DNA of 43,046 bases. It comes from Chloroflexota bacterium (GTDB taxonomy: Bacteria > Chloroflexota > Dehalococcoidia > Lucifugimonadales > Lucifugimonadaceae). The notes beneath the pieces are model-generated. The model had not been told where the DNA came from and made no database searches. It was given only the letters and a program-made list of their open reading frames with translations. Shown here piece after piece: positions 15,969 through 24,247 of this stretch. Position 1 is the stretch's first letter, and every line of letters begins with the position of its first letter. A program made the position numbers and the translations under genes. The DNA lies in contig PBKW01000018.1 in NCBI GenBank assembly GCA_002721615.1, forward strand, positions 1 through 43,046. The letters run 5' to 3'.

Positions 15969-16802
15969 TTGTCACAAGAAATAAAAATTGATGAAAAAAT
16001 GAATATTGAAACTCTTTTTGAAGCAGGAGTTCACTTTGGTCATCCAACACGAAAATGGAATCCTAAAATGGAGAAATACATTTTTGGACAAAGATCTAAA
16101 ACCCATATTATAGATTTAGATAAAACTATTTCTCAGCTTAATAAAGCTAAAGAGTATGTAAGAAAAATTGTATCCGAAGGTGGAAAATGCATGTTTGTGG
16201 GAACTAAATTTCAAGCACAAGCATGTATAAAAGAGGAGGCAATAAAATCAAATAGTATGTATGTAAGTGAAAGATGGTTAGGTGGAATGTTAACGAATTT
16301 TGAGACAATAAAGGATAGAATATCAAGGTTAAAAAATCTTGAGAAAACTGCTAACGATCCTTCAAATTCTCGTTTAACTAAGAAAGAGAGACAAGTTATT
16401 TCAACACAGATTCAAAAATTAGAAAAATTTTTTGGAGGAATAAAAGATATCTCTGATTATCCTGATGTAATTTTTGTTATTGATATTGAGAAGGAAAATA
16501 TCGTAGTAAGAGAAGCTAAAACTGTTGGTGTTCCTGTAATAGCATTAGTTGACACTAATAGTGATCCTACTGGTATAGAAATTCCTATTCCAGGAAATGA
16601 TGACGCAGTGAGATCTATAAAGTTAGTGACTTCTTTAATTTCAAATGCAGTTATAGAAGGAAATGGTATTTTCGAAAAAAATAAAATTGAACAAGAAAAA
16701 GAACAAAATCTTAAAAGTGTTCAAAATTCTAATTCTGAAAAAAGGCCTAACTCTAAAGAATCAGAAGCAAAAAATTCTAAGAAAGTCGATAAATCTGATT
16801 AA
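15969..16802 (+). CDS. rpsB: 30S ribosomal protein S2
   Basis: The 277-residue protein shows S2 landmarks: LFEAGVHFGHPTRKWNPKM, FGQRSKTHIIDLDKT, MFVGTKFQAQ, ERWLGGMLTNFETI, and VIALVDTNSDPTGIEIPIPGNDDA near the end of the conserved domain. A Lys/Ser/Glu-rich tail of about 45 residues follows. Initiation is taken at TTG 15969, with AAGGG just upstream; an ATG ten codons later would still keep the fold. It heads the rpsB-tsf-pyrH-frr operon. Confidence 0.97.
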   Translation: MSQEIKIDEKMNIETLFEAGVHFGHPTRKWNPKMEKYIFGQRSKTHIIDLDKTISQLNKAKEYVRKIVSEGGKCMFVGTKFQAQACIKEEAIKSNSMYVSERWLGGMLTNFETIKDRISRLKNLEKTANDPSNSRLTKKERQVISTQIQKLEKFFGGIKDISDYPDVIFVIDIEKENIVVREAKTVGVPVIALVDTNSDPTGIEIPIPGNDDAVRSIKLVTSLISNAVIEGNGIFEKNKIEQEKEQNLKSVQNSNSEKRPNSKESEAKNSKKVDKSD

Positions 16803-16840
16803 AAAATAATATTGAATTCTATTAAAATATTGGAGTGACC

Positions 16841-17347
16841 ATGGAAATTACAGCTGAGATGGTAAAGAAATTAAGAATGAAAACAGGTGCAGGTATAATG
16901 GCGTCTAAAAAAGCTTTAGAGGATTCTAATGGTGATTTTTCTAAAGCTGAACAAGTTCTTCAAGAGCAAGGTCTTGCTCTAGCAGCAAAAAAAGCTGGAA
17001 GAGATACTAGTGAAGGAGTTGTACAGAGTTATATACATACAGGAGGTAGGATAGGGGCATTGGTAGAAGTAAAATGTGAAACCGATTTTGTAGCAAGAAC
17101 CAAAGAATTTTTAGACTTATCAAAAAATTTGGCTATGCAAATTGCAGCTATGAATCCTGTTTATGTTGATAGAAATAATGTTCCTGACGATGAAAAAGAT
17201 GATTTTTCTTCTGAGAAAATTTTGTTAGAACAAGCATTTATTCGTGATCAAAGTTTAACTGTTGAAGATATAATTAAAGAAGTAGTATCTAAAGTTGGAG
17301 AAAATATTATTATCAGTAAATTTCAAAGATTTGATTTATCTAGCTAG
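16841..17347 (+). CDS. tsf: Elongation factor Ts, short form
   Basis: About 168 residues. The N-terminal UBA-like module (AEMVKKLRMKTGAGIMASKKALE) precedes the core with LAAKKAGRDTSEG, GALVEVKCETDFVAR and the AFIRDQSLTVEDII coiled-coil end. EF-Ts recycles EF-Tu by GDP release. The protein lacks the second core subdomain found in the ~280-residue E. coli form. Short forms of this kind are known from several phyla, including Chloroflexota and Cyanobacteria. I use ATG 16841 because GGAG at 16832-16835 is correctly spaced for it, whereas GTG 16835 overlaps that site. Confidence 0.95.
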   Translation: MEITAEMVKKLRMKTGAGIMASKKALEDSNGDFSKAEQVLQEQGLALAAKKAGRDTSEGVVQSYIHTGGRIGALVEVKCETDFVARTKEFLDLSKNLAMQIAAMNPVYVDRNNVPDDEKDDFSSEKILLEQAFIRDQSLTVEDIIKEVVSKVGENIIISKFQRFDLSS

Positions 17348-17354
17348 GATTTAG

Positions 17355-18083
17355 ATGATAAAAGCAAAATATAATAATGTGCTTTTAAAATTAAGTGGGG
17401 AGGCATTGATGGGGAATACTCCTTATGGAATAGATCCCAAGGCATTAGGTTATTTGGCAGAAGAACTTCATAAAGTAAAATCTAATTTTGATTTAAGAAT
17501 TTCAATTGTAGTAGGAGGAGGAAATATTTGGCGTGGCGCGGATTACGAAGAACAAGGTATGGATCGTTCAGTTGCTGATTCAGCTGGTATGTTAGGAACA
17601 ATGATAAATGCTTTGGCTATTCAAGATAGTTTAGAGAGAAGAGGAGTTCCTGTTAGAACACTTTCTGCATTATCAACCCCTTCTGTGGCTGAGCCATTTA
17701 TACGTAGAAGAGCATTAAGACATTTAGAAAAAGGTCGAGTTGTAATTCTTGCAGGGGGTACTGGAAATCCATATATGACTACGGATACTGCTGCTGCTCA
17801 GAGATCATTAGAATTGAATTCAGAGTTATTGATAATGTCAAAGAACAATGTAGATGGAGTATATACTGCTGATCCAAATAAGGATGAAAATGCAAAAAAA
17901 TTCGATCATCTTACTCCTATCGAAGCTTTAGCAAAAAGAATTCAAGCTTTAGACAGTACAGCTTTATCCTTGTGTATGGATAACGATTTACCGATAATAG
18001 TCTTTGATATATTTAATAGTGGAAGTTTAGAAAAGATTCTGCTTGGCAATAAAGTCGGTACTTTAATTTCTAATTCCAAGTAG
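17355..18083 (+). CDS. pyrH: UMP kinase
   Basis: The 242-residue protein has the bacterial UMP-kinase pattern. VLLKLSGEALMG is the N-terminal phosphate loop. SIVVGGGNIWRG, VADSAGMLGTMINALAIQ and VRTLSALSTPSVAEPFIRR follow. GGTGNPYMTTDTAAAQRSLEL is the UMP-binding segment, and NNVDGVYTADP the conserved C-terminal motif. It phosphorylates UMP to UDP. AGGA lies nine bases upstream of the ATG. It sits seven bases after tsf in the conserved order. Confidence 0.97.
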   Translation: MIKAKYNNVLLKLSGEALMGNTPYGIDPKALGYLAEELHKVKSNFDLRISIVVGGGNIWRGADYEEQGMDRSVADSAGMLGTMINALAIQDSLERRGVPVRTLSALSTPSVAEPFIRRRALRHLEKGRVVILAGGTGNPYMTTDTAAAQRSLELNSELLIMSKNNVDGVYTADPNKDENAKKFDHLTPIEALAKRIQALDSTALSLCMDNDLPIIVFDIFNSGSLEKILLGNKVGTLISNSK

Positions 18084-18107
18084 AATTTATAACAAAAGAG
18101 GCTTTGT

Positions 18108-18668
18108 ATGAATCAAGAAAGCATTTTAATTGACATGAAAAAAAGAATGGATGGAGCTGTATTATCATTAGATAAAGATTTATCTTCTATGAGGACTAAT
18201 AGAGCTCATACTGGTTTAGTAGAGAATATAATTGTTGATTATCAAGGTATGGAAATGCCAATTTCTCAACTAGCTCAAGTGAGTGTTAGTGATGGCCAGA
18301 TGTTGATTATTCAACCTTGGGATAAATCTATTTCTCAGAATATTGCTCGTGCTATTTCTACTTCTGATATAGGTATGCAACCTAATGTAGATGGAGAGAT
18401 AATAAGATTAACGGTTCCTGCGTTGACTCAAGAAAGACGTAATGAAATTGTAAAATTAGTAAAAAAAAGAACTGAAGAAGGGAAAATTTCTGTTAGGAAT
18501 GTTAGAAGAAGTTGTATAGAGGAGATAAAAAAATTAGAGAAAAATTCAGGATTATCCCAAGATGAGAGTAGGAGAGCCCAGTCTAAAATCCAAGAAATCA
18601 CTGATGAGAATATAAAGATTATTGAAGAAAAGTCATTGAAAAAAGAAAATGAAATTTTGAATGATTAA
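18108..18668 (+). CDS. frr: Ribosome recycling factor
   Basis: The 186-residue product matches RRF: MKKRMDGAVLSLDKDLSSMRTNRAH at the N-terminus, MPISQLAQVSV and IIQPWDKS in domain II, then RLTVPALTQERRNEIVKLVKKRTEEGKISVRNVRR in the long helix bundle. With EF-G it splits terminated ribosomes. GAGG is placed correctly before the ATG. Its place immediately after pyrH is the standard bacterial order. Confidence 0.97.
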   Translation: MNQESILIDMKKRMDGAVLSLDKDLSSMRTNRAHTGLVENIIVDYQGMEMPISQLAQVSVSDGQMLIIQPWDKSISQNIARAISTSDIGMQPNVDGEIIRLTVPALTQERRNEIVKLVKKRTEEGKISVRNVRRSCIEEIKKLEKNSGLSQDESRRAQSKIQEITDENIKIIEEKSLKKENEILND

Positions 18669-18709
18669 TTTTATGTATTTTGATCTAATGAAAATTTATA
18701 GGTTTAATA

Positions 18710-19396
18710 TTGATTCCTAAACATATTGCAATAATTATGGATGGAAATGGAAGATGGGCTTCTGTGAGAAACAAAGCTAGAGCAGTAGGCCATCAAGCTG
18801 GGGTAGATAACATAAGCAGAGTTGTTGAAATAATGATAAAAAAAGAAATTAAGTTTTTAACTCTGTTTGCTTTTTCGACTGAAAACTGGTCTAGGCCTAT
18901 TAGAGAAGTAGAATTTCTTACTGAACAACTTTTAGCAAAATCAATTTCATTGAATACAGAAAGATTGCACAGTGCAGGAGTAAAAATTATTCATTTAGGA
19001 AATAAGGATAATCTTAATGGTAAATTGAAATCCAAAATTAATGATTCTATAAAACTTACTAAAAATAATAAGAAAATTACTTTATTAGTGGCTTTCGATT
19101 ATGGCGGAAGACAGGAAATAGTACGAGCAACTAAAAAATTGTTGAGTTCAGGGATATCTTTAGAAGAAATAAATGAAAAATCTTTTTCAAAATTTCTTTT
19201 TACTGGTCAAGTACCTGATCCTGATTTAGTTATTCGTACAGCTGGAGAATTTAGGATTAGTAATTTTTTATTATGGCAAACAGCATATAGTGAGTTTTAT
19301 TCAACTGAAACTTTTTGGCCAGATTTTAATGAAAATGAAATAGATAAGGCTCTTTTAGTTTACTCAAAAAGAAAAAGGAAATTTGGAAATGTCTGA
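18710..19396 (+). CDS. uppS: Undecaprenyl diphosphate synthase (cis-prenyltransferase)
   Basis: The 228-residue enzyme shows HIAIIMDGNGRWA with the catalytic Asp, LTLFAFSTENWSRP, and the C-terminal LVIRTAGEFRISNFLLWQ followed by YSEFYSTETFWPDF. It adds isopentenyl units to farnesyl diphosphate to make the C55 lipid carrier for cell-wall synthesis. RTAGE replaces the usual RTSGE. The start codon is TTG 18710, because the motif begins only four residues later and no ATG is available. Confidence 0.96.
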   Translation: MIPKHIAIIMDGNGRWASVRNKARAVGHQAGVDNISRVVEIMIKKEIKFLTLFAFSTENWSRPIREVEFLTEQLLAKSISLNTERLHSAGVKIIHLGNKDNLNGKLKSKINDSIKLTKNNKKITLLVAFDYGGRQEIVRATKKLLSSGISLEEINEKSFSKFLFTGQVPDPDLVIRTAGEFRISNFLLWQTAYSEFYSTETFWPDFNENEIDKALLVYSKRKRKFGNV

Positions 19397-19413
19397 AATT
19401 TCATTGAGGTAAC

Positions 19414-20232
19414 GTGAAACCAAGAATTGTCACATCATTAATTGGATTACCTATAATCTTAAGTTTCCTTTTTTCTTTTCTTTTTTTGAAAATTTTAATT
19501 TTACTCTTAATGATTTTGTCATCATATGAGATATTTCAAATGAGTAATCTTAAAAAACAAAAATATCTAATCATCTCTATTTTCTTAGTTAATTCATTGT
19601 TTCTATTAAGTGTGGGATTTGATGCATTATTTACAACTTATTTTATAGGAGTTTTTTCTTTATTAGCAGTTTTTTTATTAATTTTTCTTATCTTTACAAA
19701 TTGGAGATTTAGAAATTCTGTATTTGAAAATTCTTCAAGAAATAATACCTTTTATATATTTTTGATATCTATTCTTTATTTTTCATTAATTTTGATTCAT
19801 ATAGTATTTCTAAGAGCTGAAGATCAAGGCTTTAGATTTTTGATTTTTGTTTTAGGAGTCACTTTTTCGGTTGATACTTTTTCTTATTTTATAGGGTCAT
19901 TAATTGGTAAAAGAAGAGACAATTTTCTATCTTTAATAAGTCCTAACAAAACTATTGAAGGTACTTTAGGGGGACTATTAATAGGATGTTTATTTTCAAT
20001 ATTCTTAAGTAGAATTTTAGACATTAATGGTCCTTGGTATTCTTTATTAATTGTTTCATTGTTGGTACCATTCTTCGCTATAATAGGAGATTTTTTACAA
20101 TCAGGATTAAAAAGATATTTTGGAGTCAAAGATTCAGGAGGATCTTTGCCTGGTCATGGAGGTTTTTTAGATAGGATTGACTCTTTAGGATTATCTGCTT
20201 TTTCATATTATTGGATATTGGTATTTATATAG
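19414..20232 (+). CDS. cdsA: Phosphatidate cytidylyltransferase
   Basis: This 272-residue membrane protein has about eight hydrophobic helices and the CDP-diglyceride synthetase signature at its end: SGLKRYFGVKDSGGSLPGHG then GFLDRIDS. It makes CDP-diacylglycerol, the precursor of phospholipid headgroups. The start codon is GTG 19414, with GAGGT just upstream. Its TAG shares one base with the GTG of dxr, indicating translational coupling. Confidence 0.95.
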   Translation: MKPRIVTSLIGLPIILSFLFSFLFLKILILLLMILSSYEIFQMSNLKKQKYLIISIFLVNSLFLLSVGFDALFTTYFIGVFSLLAVFLLIFLIFTNWRFRNSVFENSSRNNTFYIFLISILYFSLILIHIVFLRAEDQGFRFLIFVLGVTFSVDTFSYFIGSLIGKRRDNFLSLISPNKTIEGTLGGLLIGCLFSIFLSRILDINGPWYSLLIVSLLVPFFAIIGDFLQSGLKRYFGVKDSGGSLPGHGGFLDRIDSLGLSAFSYYWILVFI

Positions 20233-21350
20233 TGAGTAAAAAAATTGTAATTTTAGGTTCCACAGGATCAGTAGGAACACAATGCCTAGAAATAATAAGG
20301 AATTTTCCTGATGATTTTTCTGTTTTAGGATTATCTGCAGGCAAGAACTTTAAATTATTGAAAGAACAGGTCCAAGAATTTTCTCCTAAATATTTTTTTA
20401 TTGAAAATTATGATCAAAATATTGAAGAAGCCAAGAAGATTAGCCTTGAAGAGATGGTTACATTAGAAGATGTTGATTTAGTTGTTATGGCATTATCTGG
20501 ATCTATTGGTTTAGTTCCTGTTCATGAAGCAGTAAATTCTGGAAAAACTATAATTTTAGCTAATAAGGAATCTATGGTAATGGCTGGAAAAATGTTAGTT
20601 GAAAAAGCTAAATTAACTGGTGCTACTATTTTACCTGTAGATTCCGAACCATCTGCTATTTGGCAATGTATGATGGGAGAGAGAAAAAATATTTCAAAAT
20701 TAATTTTAACTGCTTCTGGAGGTTCGCTAAGAAACTATTCTATTAATGAATTAAAAAATATATCTCCAGAATTAGTTTTAAAACATCCTACTTGGAATAT
20801 GGGAGCTAAAATTACAGTTGATTCAGCTACCTTATTAAATAAAGCATTTGAAGTAATTGAATCTAGTAACCTTTTTTCTGTTCCTTTAAATAATATAGAT
20901 GTATTAATTCATCCTGAAAGTATAGTGCATTCTTTAGTTGAGTTTATAGATGGTAATTTGAAGGCATTATTAAGTATTCCTGATATGAGATTTCCTATAC
21001 AATACGCTATGTTTTTTCCTGATAGGAAGGCTAATGTTGAATTACCAGAGTGTAATTTGGCTGAATTGGGATCATTGAATTTTAGTCCTGTGATTCCAGG
21101 AAAATATCCTCTTTTTGATATGGCTATGTCTATTGCGCAAAATAATAATTCCCTCATGTCAGTTTTAGTAGGTGCAGATGAAGCTGTAGTAGATCTTTTT
21201 ATTAATGGTAAAATAAAATTTCTAGATATGAATTATTTAATAGAAAAAACTATTCAATCTCATCAATCTATAAAAAATCCTTCTTTAGAGGATATAAAAA
21301 ATGCTTCAGAGTGGGGATTTAATAATGTTCATCAATTAATTGATATTTAA
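20232..21350 (+). CDS. dxr: 1-deoxy-D-xylulose 5-phosphate reductoisomerase
   Basis: About 372 residues. ILGSTGSVG is the NADPH loop. LANKESMVMAG, PVDSEPSAIWQ (metal site), TASGGS and HPTWNMGAKITVDSATLLNK, then HPESIVHSLVEF, are all diagnostic Dxr motifs. It converts DXP to MEP, the committed step of non-mevalonate isoprenoid synthesis. An in-frame ATG at 20211 lies inside cdsA. The GTG at 20232, which overlaps the cdsA stop, places the Rossmann motif at the usual distance from the N-terminus and is preferred. Confidence 0.96.
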   Translation: MSKKIVILGSTGSVGTQCLEIIRNFPDDFSVLGLSAGKNFKLLKEQVQEFSPKYFFIENYDQNIEEAKKISLEEMVTLEDVDLVVMALSGSIGLVPVHEAVNSGKTIILANKESMVMAGKMLVEKAKLTGATILPVDSEPSAIWQCMMGERKNISKLILTASGGSLRNYSINELKNISPELVLKHPTWNMGAKITVDSATLLNKAFEVIESSNLFSVPLNNIDVLIHPESIVHSLVEFIDGNLKALLSIPDMRFPIQYAMFFPDRKANVELPECNLAELGSLNFSPVIPGKYPLFDMAMSIAQNNNSLMSVLVGADEAVVDLFINGKIKFLDMNYLIEKTIQSHQSIKNPSLEDIKNASEWGFNNVHQLIDI

Positions 21351-21351
21351 C

Positions 21352-22998
21352 ATGAATCCTTTTTTAATAAGTGTAATAACATTTTTAGCTTTGCTGTTTC
21401 CATTAGTAGTGGTACATGAATTAGGTCACTTTTTTACTGCTAAACTAATGAAGGTGAAAGTTCTAGAATTTGGTTTTGGTTTTCCTCCAAAGTTATATTC
21501 CCTTTGGACTGGTAAAACTAAAATTATTTTTGATGAAAATACAAAATTTAAAGATGAAAAATCTTTAATACTATCAAAAAATACAATAGTAGAAATAAAT
21601 TTTCAGAGAATTTCTAAAGGGATCTATGCTAGGGAAATCAATTATGAAAAAGCATTAAAGGATTCTAAAGAAAATCAAAATCAAGATAAATTATTAACAG
21701 GTAAAATAGCGCAGTTTAATAATGATCATTTAATTCTCAGAGATATGCAATGGTCTTTTAACCTTTTACCATTAGGCGGATTTGTAAGATTATTTGGAGA
21801 ACAAGACAACGATGATCCGGAATCATTTTCAGCTAAAAATCCATTTTCTAGATTAGTAATATTATCTTCAGGTGCGTTTATTAATGCAGTTTTTCCAATA
21901 ATTTTATTATTTTTTCTTTTCTCATTTCCACATGATGTGGTAGAAAGTGATTTGATAGTTAAAGCTGTTATGCCTAATTCTCCTGCTGAAAAATCTGGAT
22001 TAACATCCGGAGATAAAATTATTTCTATAAATGGAAAAAATATTACATCATTGAATGATCTTCATCAGGAATTAACTTCTAATCTTGGTGAAGAGACTAT
22101 ATGGGAATTGAAAAAAGGTGTTCCGGATCCATTTGCGAAAATAAATGAACCTCAGTATCAATATAAAGATTCTTCAATTGTTAATTTGGTTCCTAGATGG
22201 AATCCACCATCTTTAAAGGTAGTTAAAAATTCCCCTGGACTTAATGAAATATCAATAAGTAAAGCTAGATTATATGACCCATATGTCGGGGTTTTTGATC
22301 AATTTGAAGTAGTAGGAACAATTTTAAAAGACAATCAAATAAAATTTGAAGATATTCAAAAGAATTATCCTGAAATTTCAATAGGTGATAAGTTGAAAGT
22401 TGTTAATAAAGCCAATATTACTAAAAATGAAATTTCACTTGATCAAGCTAGAATTTTGAATCCTTTATCTGGTACACATTATATTTTTACTGAAGGAGCT
22501 GTTGGAATAATAGTTTCAATAACTAATAATAGATTAGTCAAAAATGAGATTAATTTGTTATCTTCATTTAATAGATCGATAGAATATTTATGGCAGACTC
22601 TTTTAATAAGTAAAAATGCATTTTGGGGATATTTTTCAGGAAGTACTCATCCTCAATTTCAAGGTCCGTTAACAGTAGGCCCAATTGGAATAGGTCAGAT
22701 TACAGGATCTATAGCTACAGCAAATGTAAGTATATCTGATAAGTTAGTTACTTTCATTAATCTAGCTAGTATTTTAAGTCTTAGTTTAGCTATAATAAAT
22801 ATTCTCCCAATTCCTGCTCTTGATGGAGGGAGAATTTTATTTGTGTTCATAGAAATTTTAAGAAAAGGAAGAAAAATTTCTCCTCAGAAGGAAGGAATGG
22901 TACATGCAGCAGGATTTGTATTTCTTATTTCTTTAGCTTTATTTATTTCCTTCTTTGATGTTGCTAGGATATTTGATGGAGGTTCAATATTTGATTAA
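21352..22998 (+). CDS. rseP: Site-2 intramembrane metalloprotease RseP-like
   Basis: About 548 residues. HELGH (22-26) is the zinc site in the first helix. NLLPLGGFVRLFGE follows, then a PDZ domain (VMPNSPAEKSGLTSGDKIISINGK). IPALDGGRILF near the C-terminus holds the third zinc ligand. It cleaves membrane substrates such as anti-sigma factors or signal-peptide remnants. The protein is longer than the usual ~450 residues: an insertion of about 75 residues separates FGFPPKL from NLLPLGG, and extra sequence follows the PDZ. ATG 21352 comes two bases after dxr ends; an upstream TTG would overlap dxr. Confidence 0.93.
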   Translation: MNPFLISVITFLALLFPLVVVHELGHFFTAKLMKVKVLEFGFGFPPKLYSLWTGKTKIIFDENTKFKDEKSLILSKNTIVEINFQRISKGIYAREINYEKALKDSKENQNQDKLLTGKIAQFNNDHLILRDMQWSFNLLPLGGFVRLFGEQDNDDPESFSAKNPFSRLVILSSGAFINAVFPIILLFFLFSFPHDVVESDLIVKAVMPNSPAEKSGLTSGDKIISINGKNITSLNDLHQELTSNLGEETIWELKKGVPDPFAKINEPQYQYKDSSIVNLVPRWNPPSLKVVKNSPGLNEISISKARLYDPYVGVFDQFEVVGTILKDNQIKFEDIQKNYPEISIGDKLKVVNKANITKNEISLDQARILNPLSGTHYIFTEGAVGIIVSITNNRLVKNEINLLSSFNRSIEYLWQTLLISKNAFWGYFSGSTHPQFQGPLTVGPIGIGQITGSIATANVSISDKLVTFINLASILSLSLAIINILPIPALDGGRILFVFIEILRKGRKISPQKEGMVHAAGFVFLISLALFISFFDVARIFDGGSIFD

Positions 22999-23021
22999 AT
23001 ATAATCATAGTTGAGGAATAT

Positions 23022-24239
23022 ATGAGAAAGAAGACATTATCTGTAAAAATAGGAAATTTAACCATAGGAGATTCTAATCCTATCGTTGTGCAATCCATGA
23101 CTGATACAGATACTACTGATATAGAAGCTACGGTTTCTCAGATTGAGCATTTATTTTTGGCTGGTAGTGAGATGGTTAGGATTACGGTGAATAATGATTT
23201 AGCGGCAAAGTCTGTGCCTGATATCAAGAAAAAATTGATTGATAGAGGAATAAATATTCCTATAATCGGAGATTTTCATTTTATTGGACATAGATTACTT
23301 ACTCAATATTCTGATTGTGCAGAGTCACTAGATAAATTTCGTATTAATCCAGGAAATGTAGGAAGAGGATCTAGACGCGACTTAAATTTTGAAACATTTA
23401 TTAAAGTTGCTAAAGATTTAGATAAGCCTGTAAGAATTGGAGTGAATTCAGGAAGCTTAGATCCCGAATTAATGCAATCGAAAATGGATGAAAATGCAAG
23501 ATTATTAGAACCTCGTGATTCTGAGTTGGTGGAAAGAGAAGCTTTGGTAGATAGCGCTCTTCTCAGTGCTGACCGTGCATTAAGTATAGGATTACCTGAA
23601 AATAAAATAGTTTTATCTTGTAAGGTATCACGTATATCTCAAATGGTTGAATCTTACAAAACTCTTTCATCTTTATGTGAATTTCCGTTACATCTAGGAT
23701 TAACAGAAGCTGGAATGGGCTCTAGTGGCTCTACCTCAACTTCAATAGCATTAGGATTATTACTATCTCAAGGAATTGGAGACACTATTAGAGCTAGTTT
23801 AACGCCAGAACCAAAAGGAGATCGAGCAAGAGAAGTAAAATTATGTCAAGAAATATTACAGTCTTTAGGCTTAAGAAGTTTTAGACCTTCAGTAACTTCT
23901 TGCCCTGGATGCGGGCGAACTACTTCTTCTTTTTTTAGAGAATTAAGTGAAGAAATAGAAATATATTTAGAAAAATATTCTAAAATTTGGAATCTTGAAT
24001 ACCCTGGTTCCTCAGAATTGAAAGTTGCGGTTATGGGTTGCGTGGTTAATGGTCCTGGTGAATCAAAATATGCAGACATAGGGATTTCTTTACCTGGTTC
24101 AGGAGAATCACCAAAAGCACCAGTATTTATTGATGGTGAACGAGAAATGTTTCTTGAAGGTCCAAATATTGCAAAAGATTTTATTGATTTAGTAAATATT
24201 TATGTTCAAAAAAGATGGGGGAAAAAAGTTAAAACTTAA
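23022..24239 (+). CDS. ispG: 4-hydroxy-3-methylbut-2-enyl diphosphate synthase
   Basis: The 405-residue enzyme begins with VKIGNLTIGDSNPIVVQSMT, the typical GcpE opening. It contains FRINPGNVGRG and LHLGLTEAGMGSSGS. The [4Fe-4S] ligands are in SCPGCGRT and VMGCVVNGPGE. It catalyses the penultimate step of the MEP pathway and needs a reductant such as ferredoxin or flavodoxin. GAGGA precedes the ATG. With dxr it places two MEP steps in this operon. Confidence 0.96.
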   Translation: MRKKTLSVKIGNLTIGDSNPIVVQSMTDTDTTDIEATVSQIEHLFLAGSEMVRITVNNDLAAKSVPDIKKKLIDRGINIPIIGDFHFIGHRLLTQYSDCAESLDKFRINPGNVGRGSRRDLNFETFIKVAKDLDKPVRIGVNSGSLDPELMQSKMDENARLLEPRDSELVEREALVDSALLSADRALSIGLPENKIVLSCKVSRISQMVESYKTLSSLCEFPLHLGLTEAGMGSSGSTSTSIALGLLLSQGIGDTIRASLTPEPKGDRAREVKLCQEILQSLGLRSFRPSVTSCPGCGRTTSSFFRELSEEIEIYLEKYSKIWNLEYPGSSELKVAVMGCVVNGPGESKYADIGISLPGSGESPKAPVFIDGEREMFLEGPNIAKDFIDLVNIYVQKRWGKKVKT

Positions 24240-24247
24240 TTTTAGAT

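Noticed and set aside
20211-20231. ATG 20211 as the start of dxr
   Set aside because: It lies within cdsA and adds seven residues before the Rossmann motif. GTG 20232, overlapping the cdsA stop, gives the normal N-terminus.
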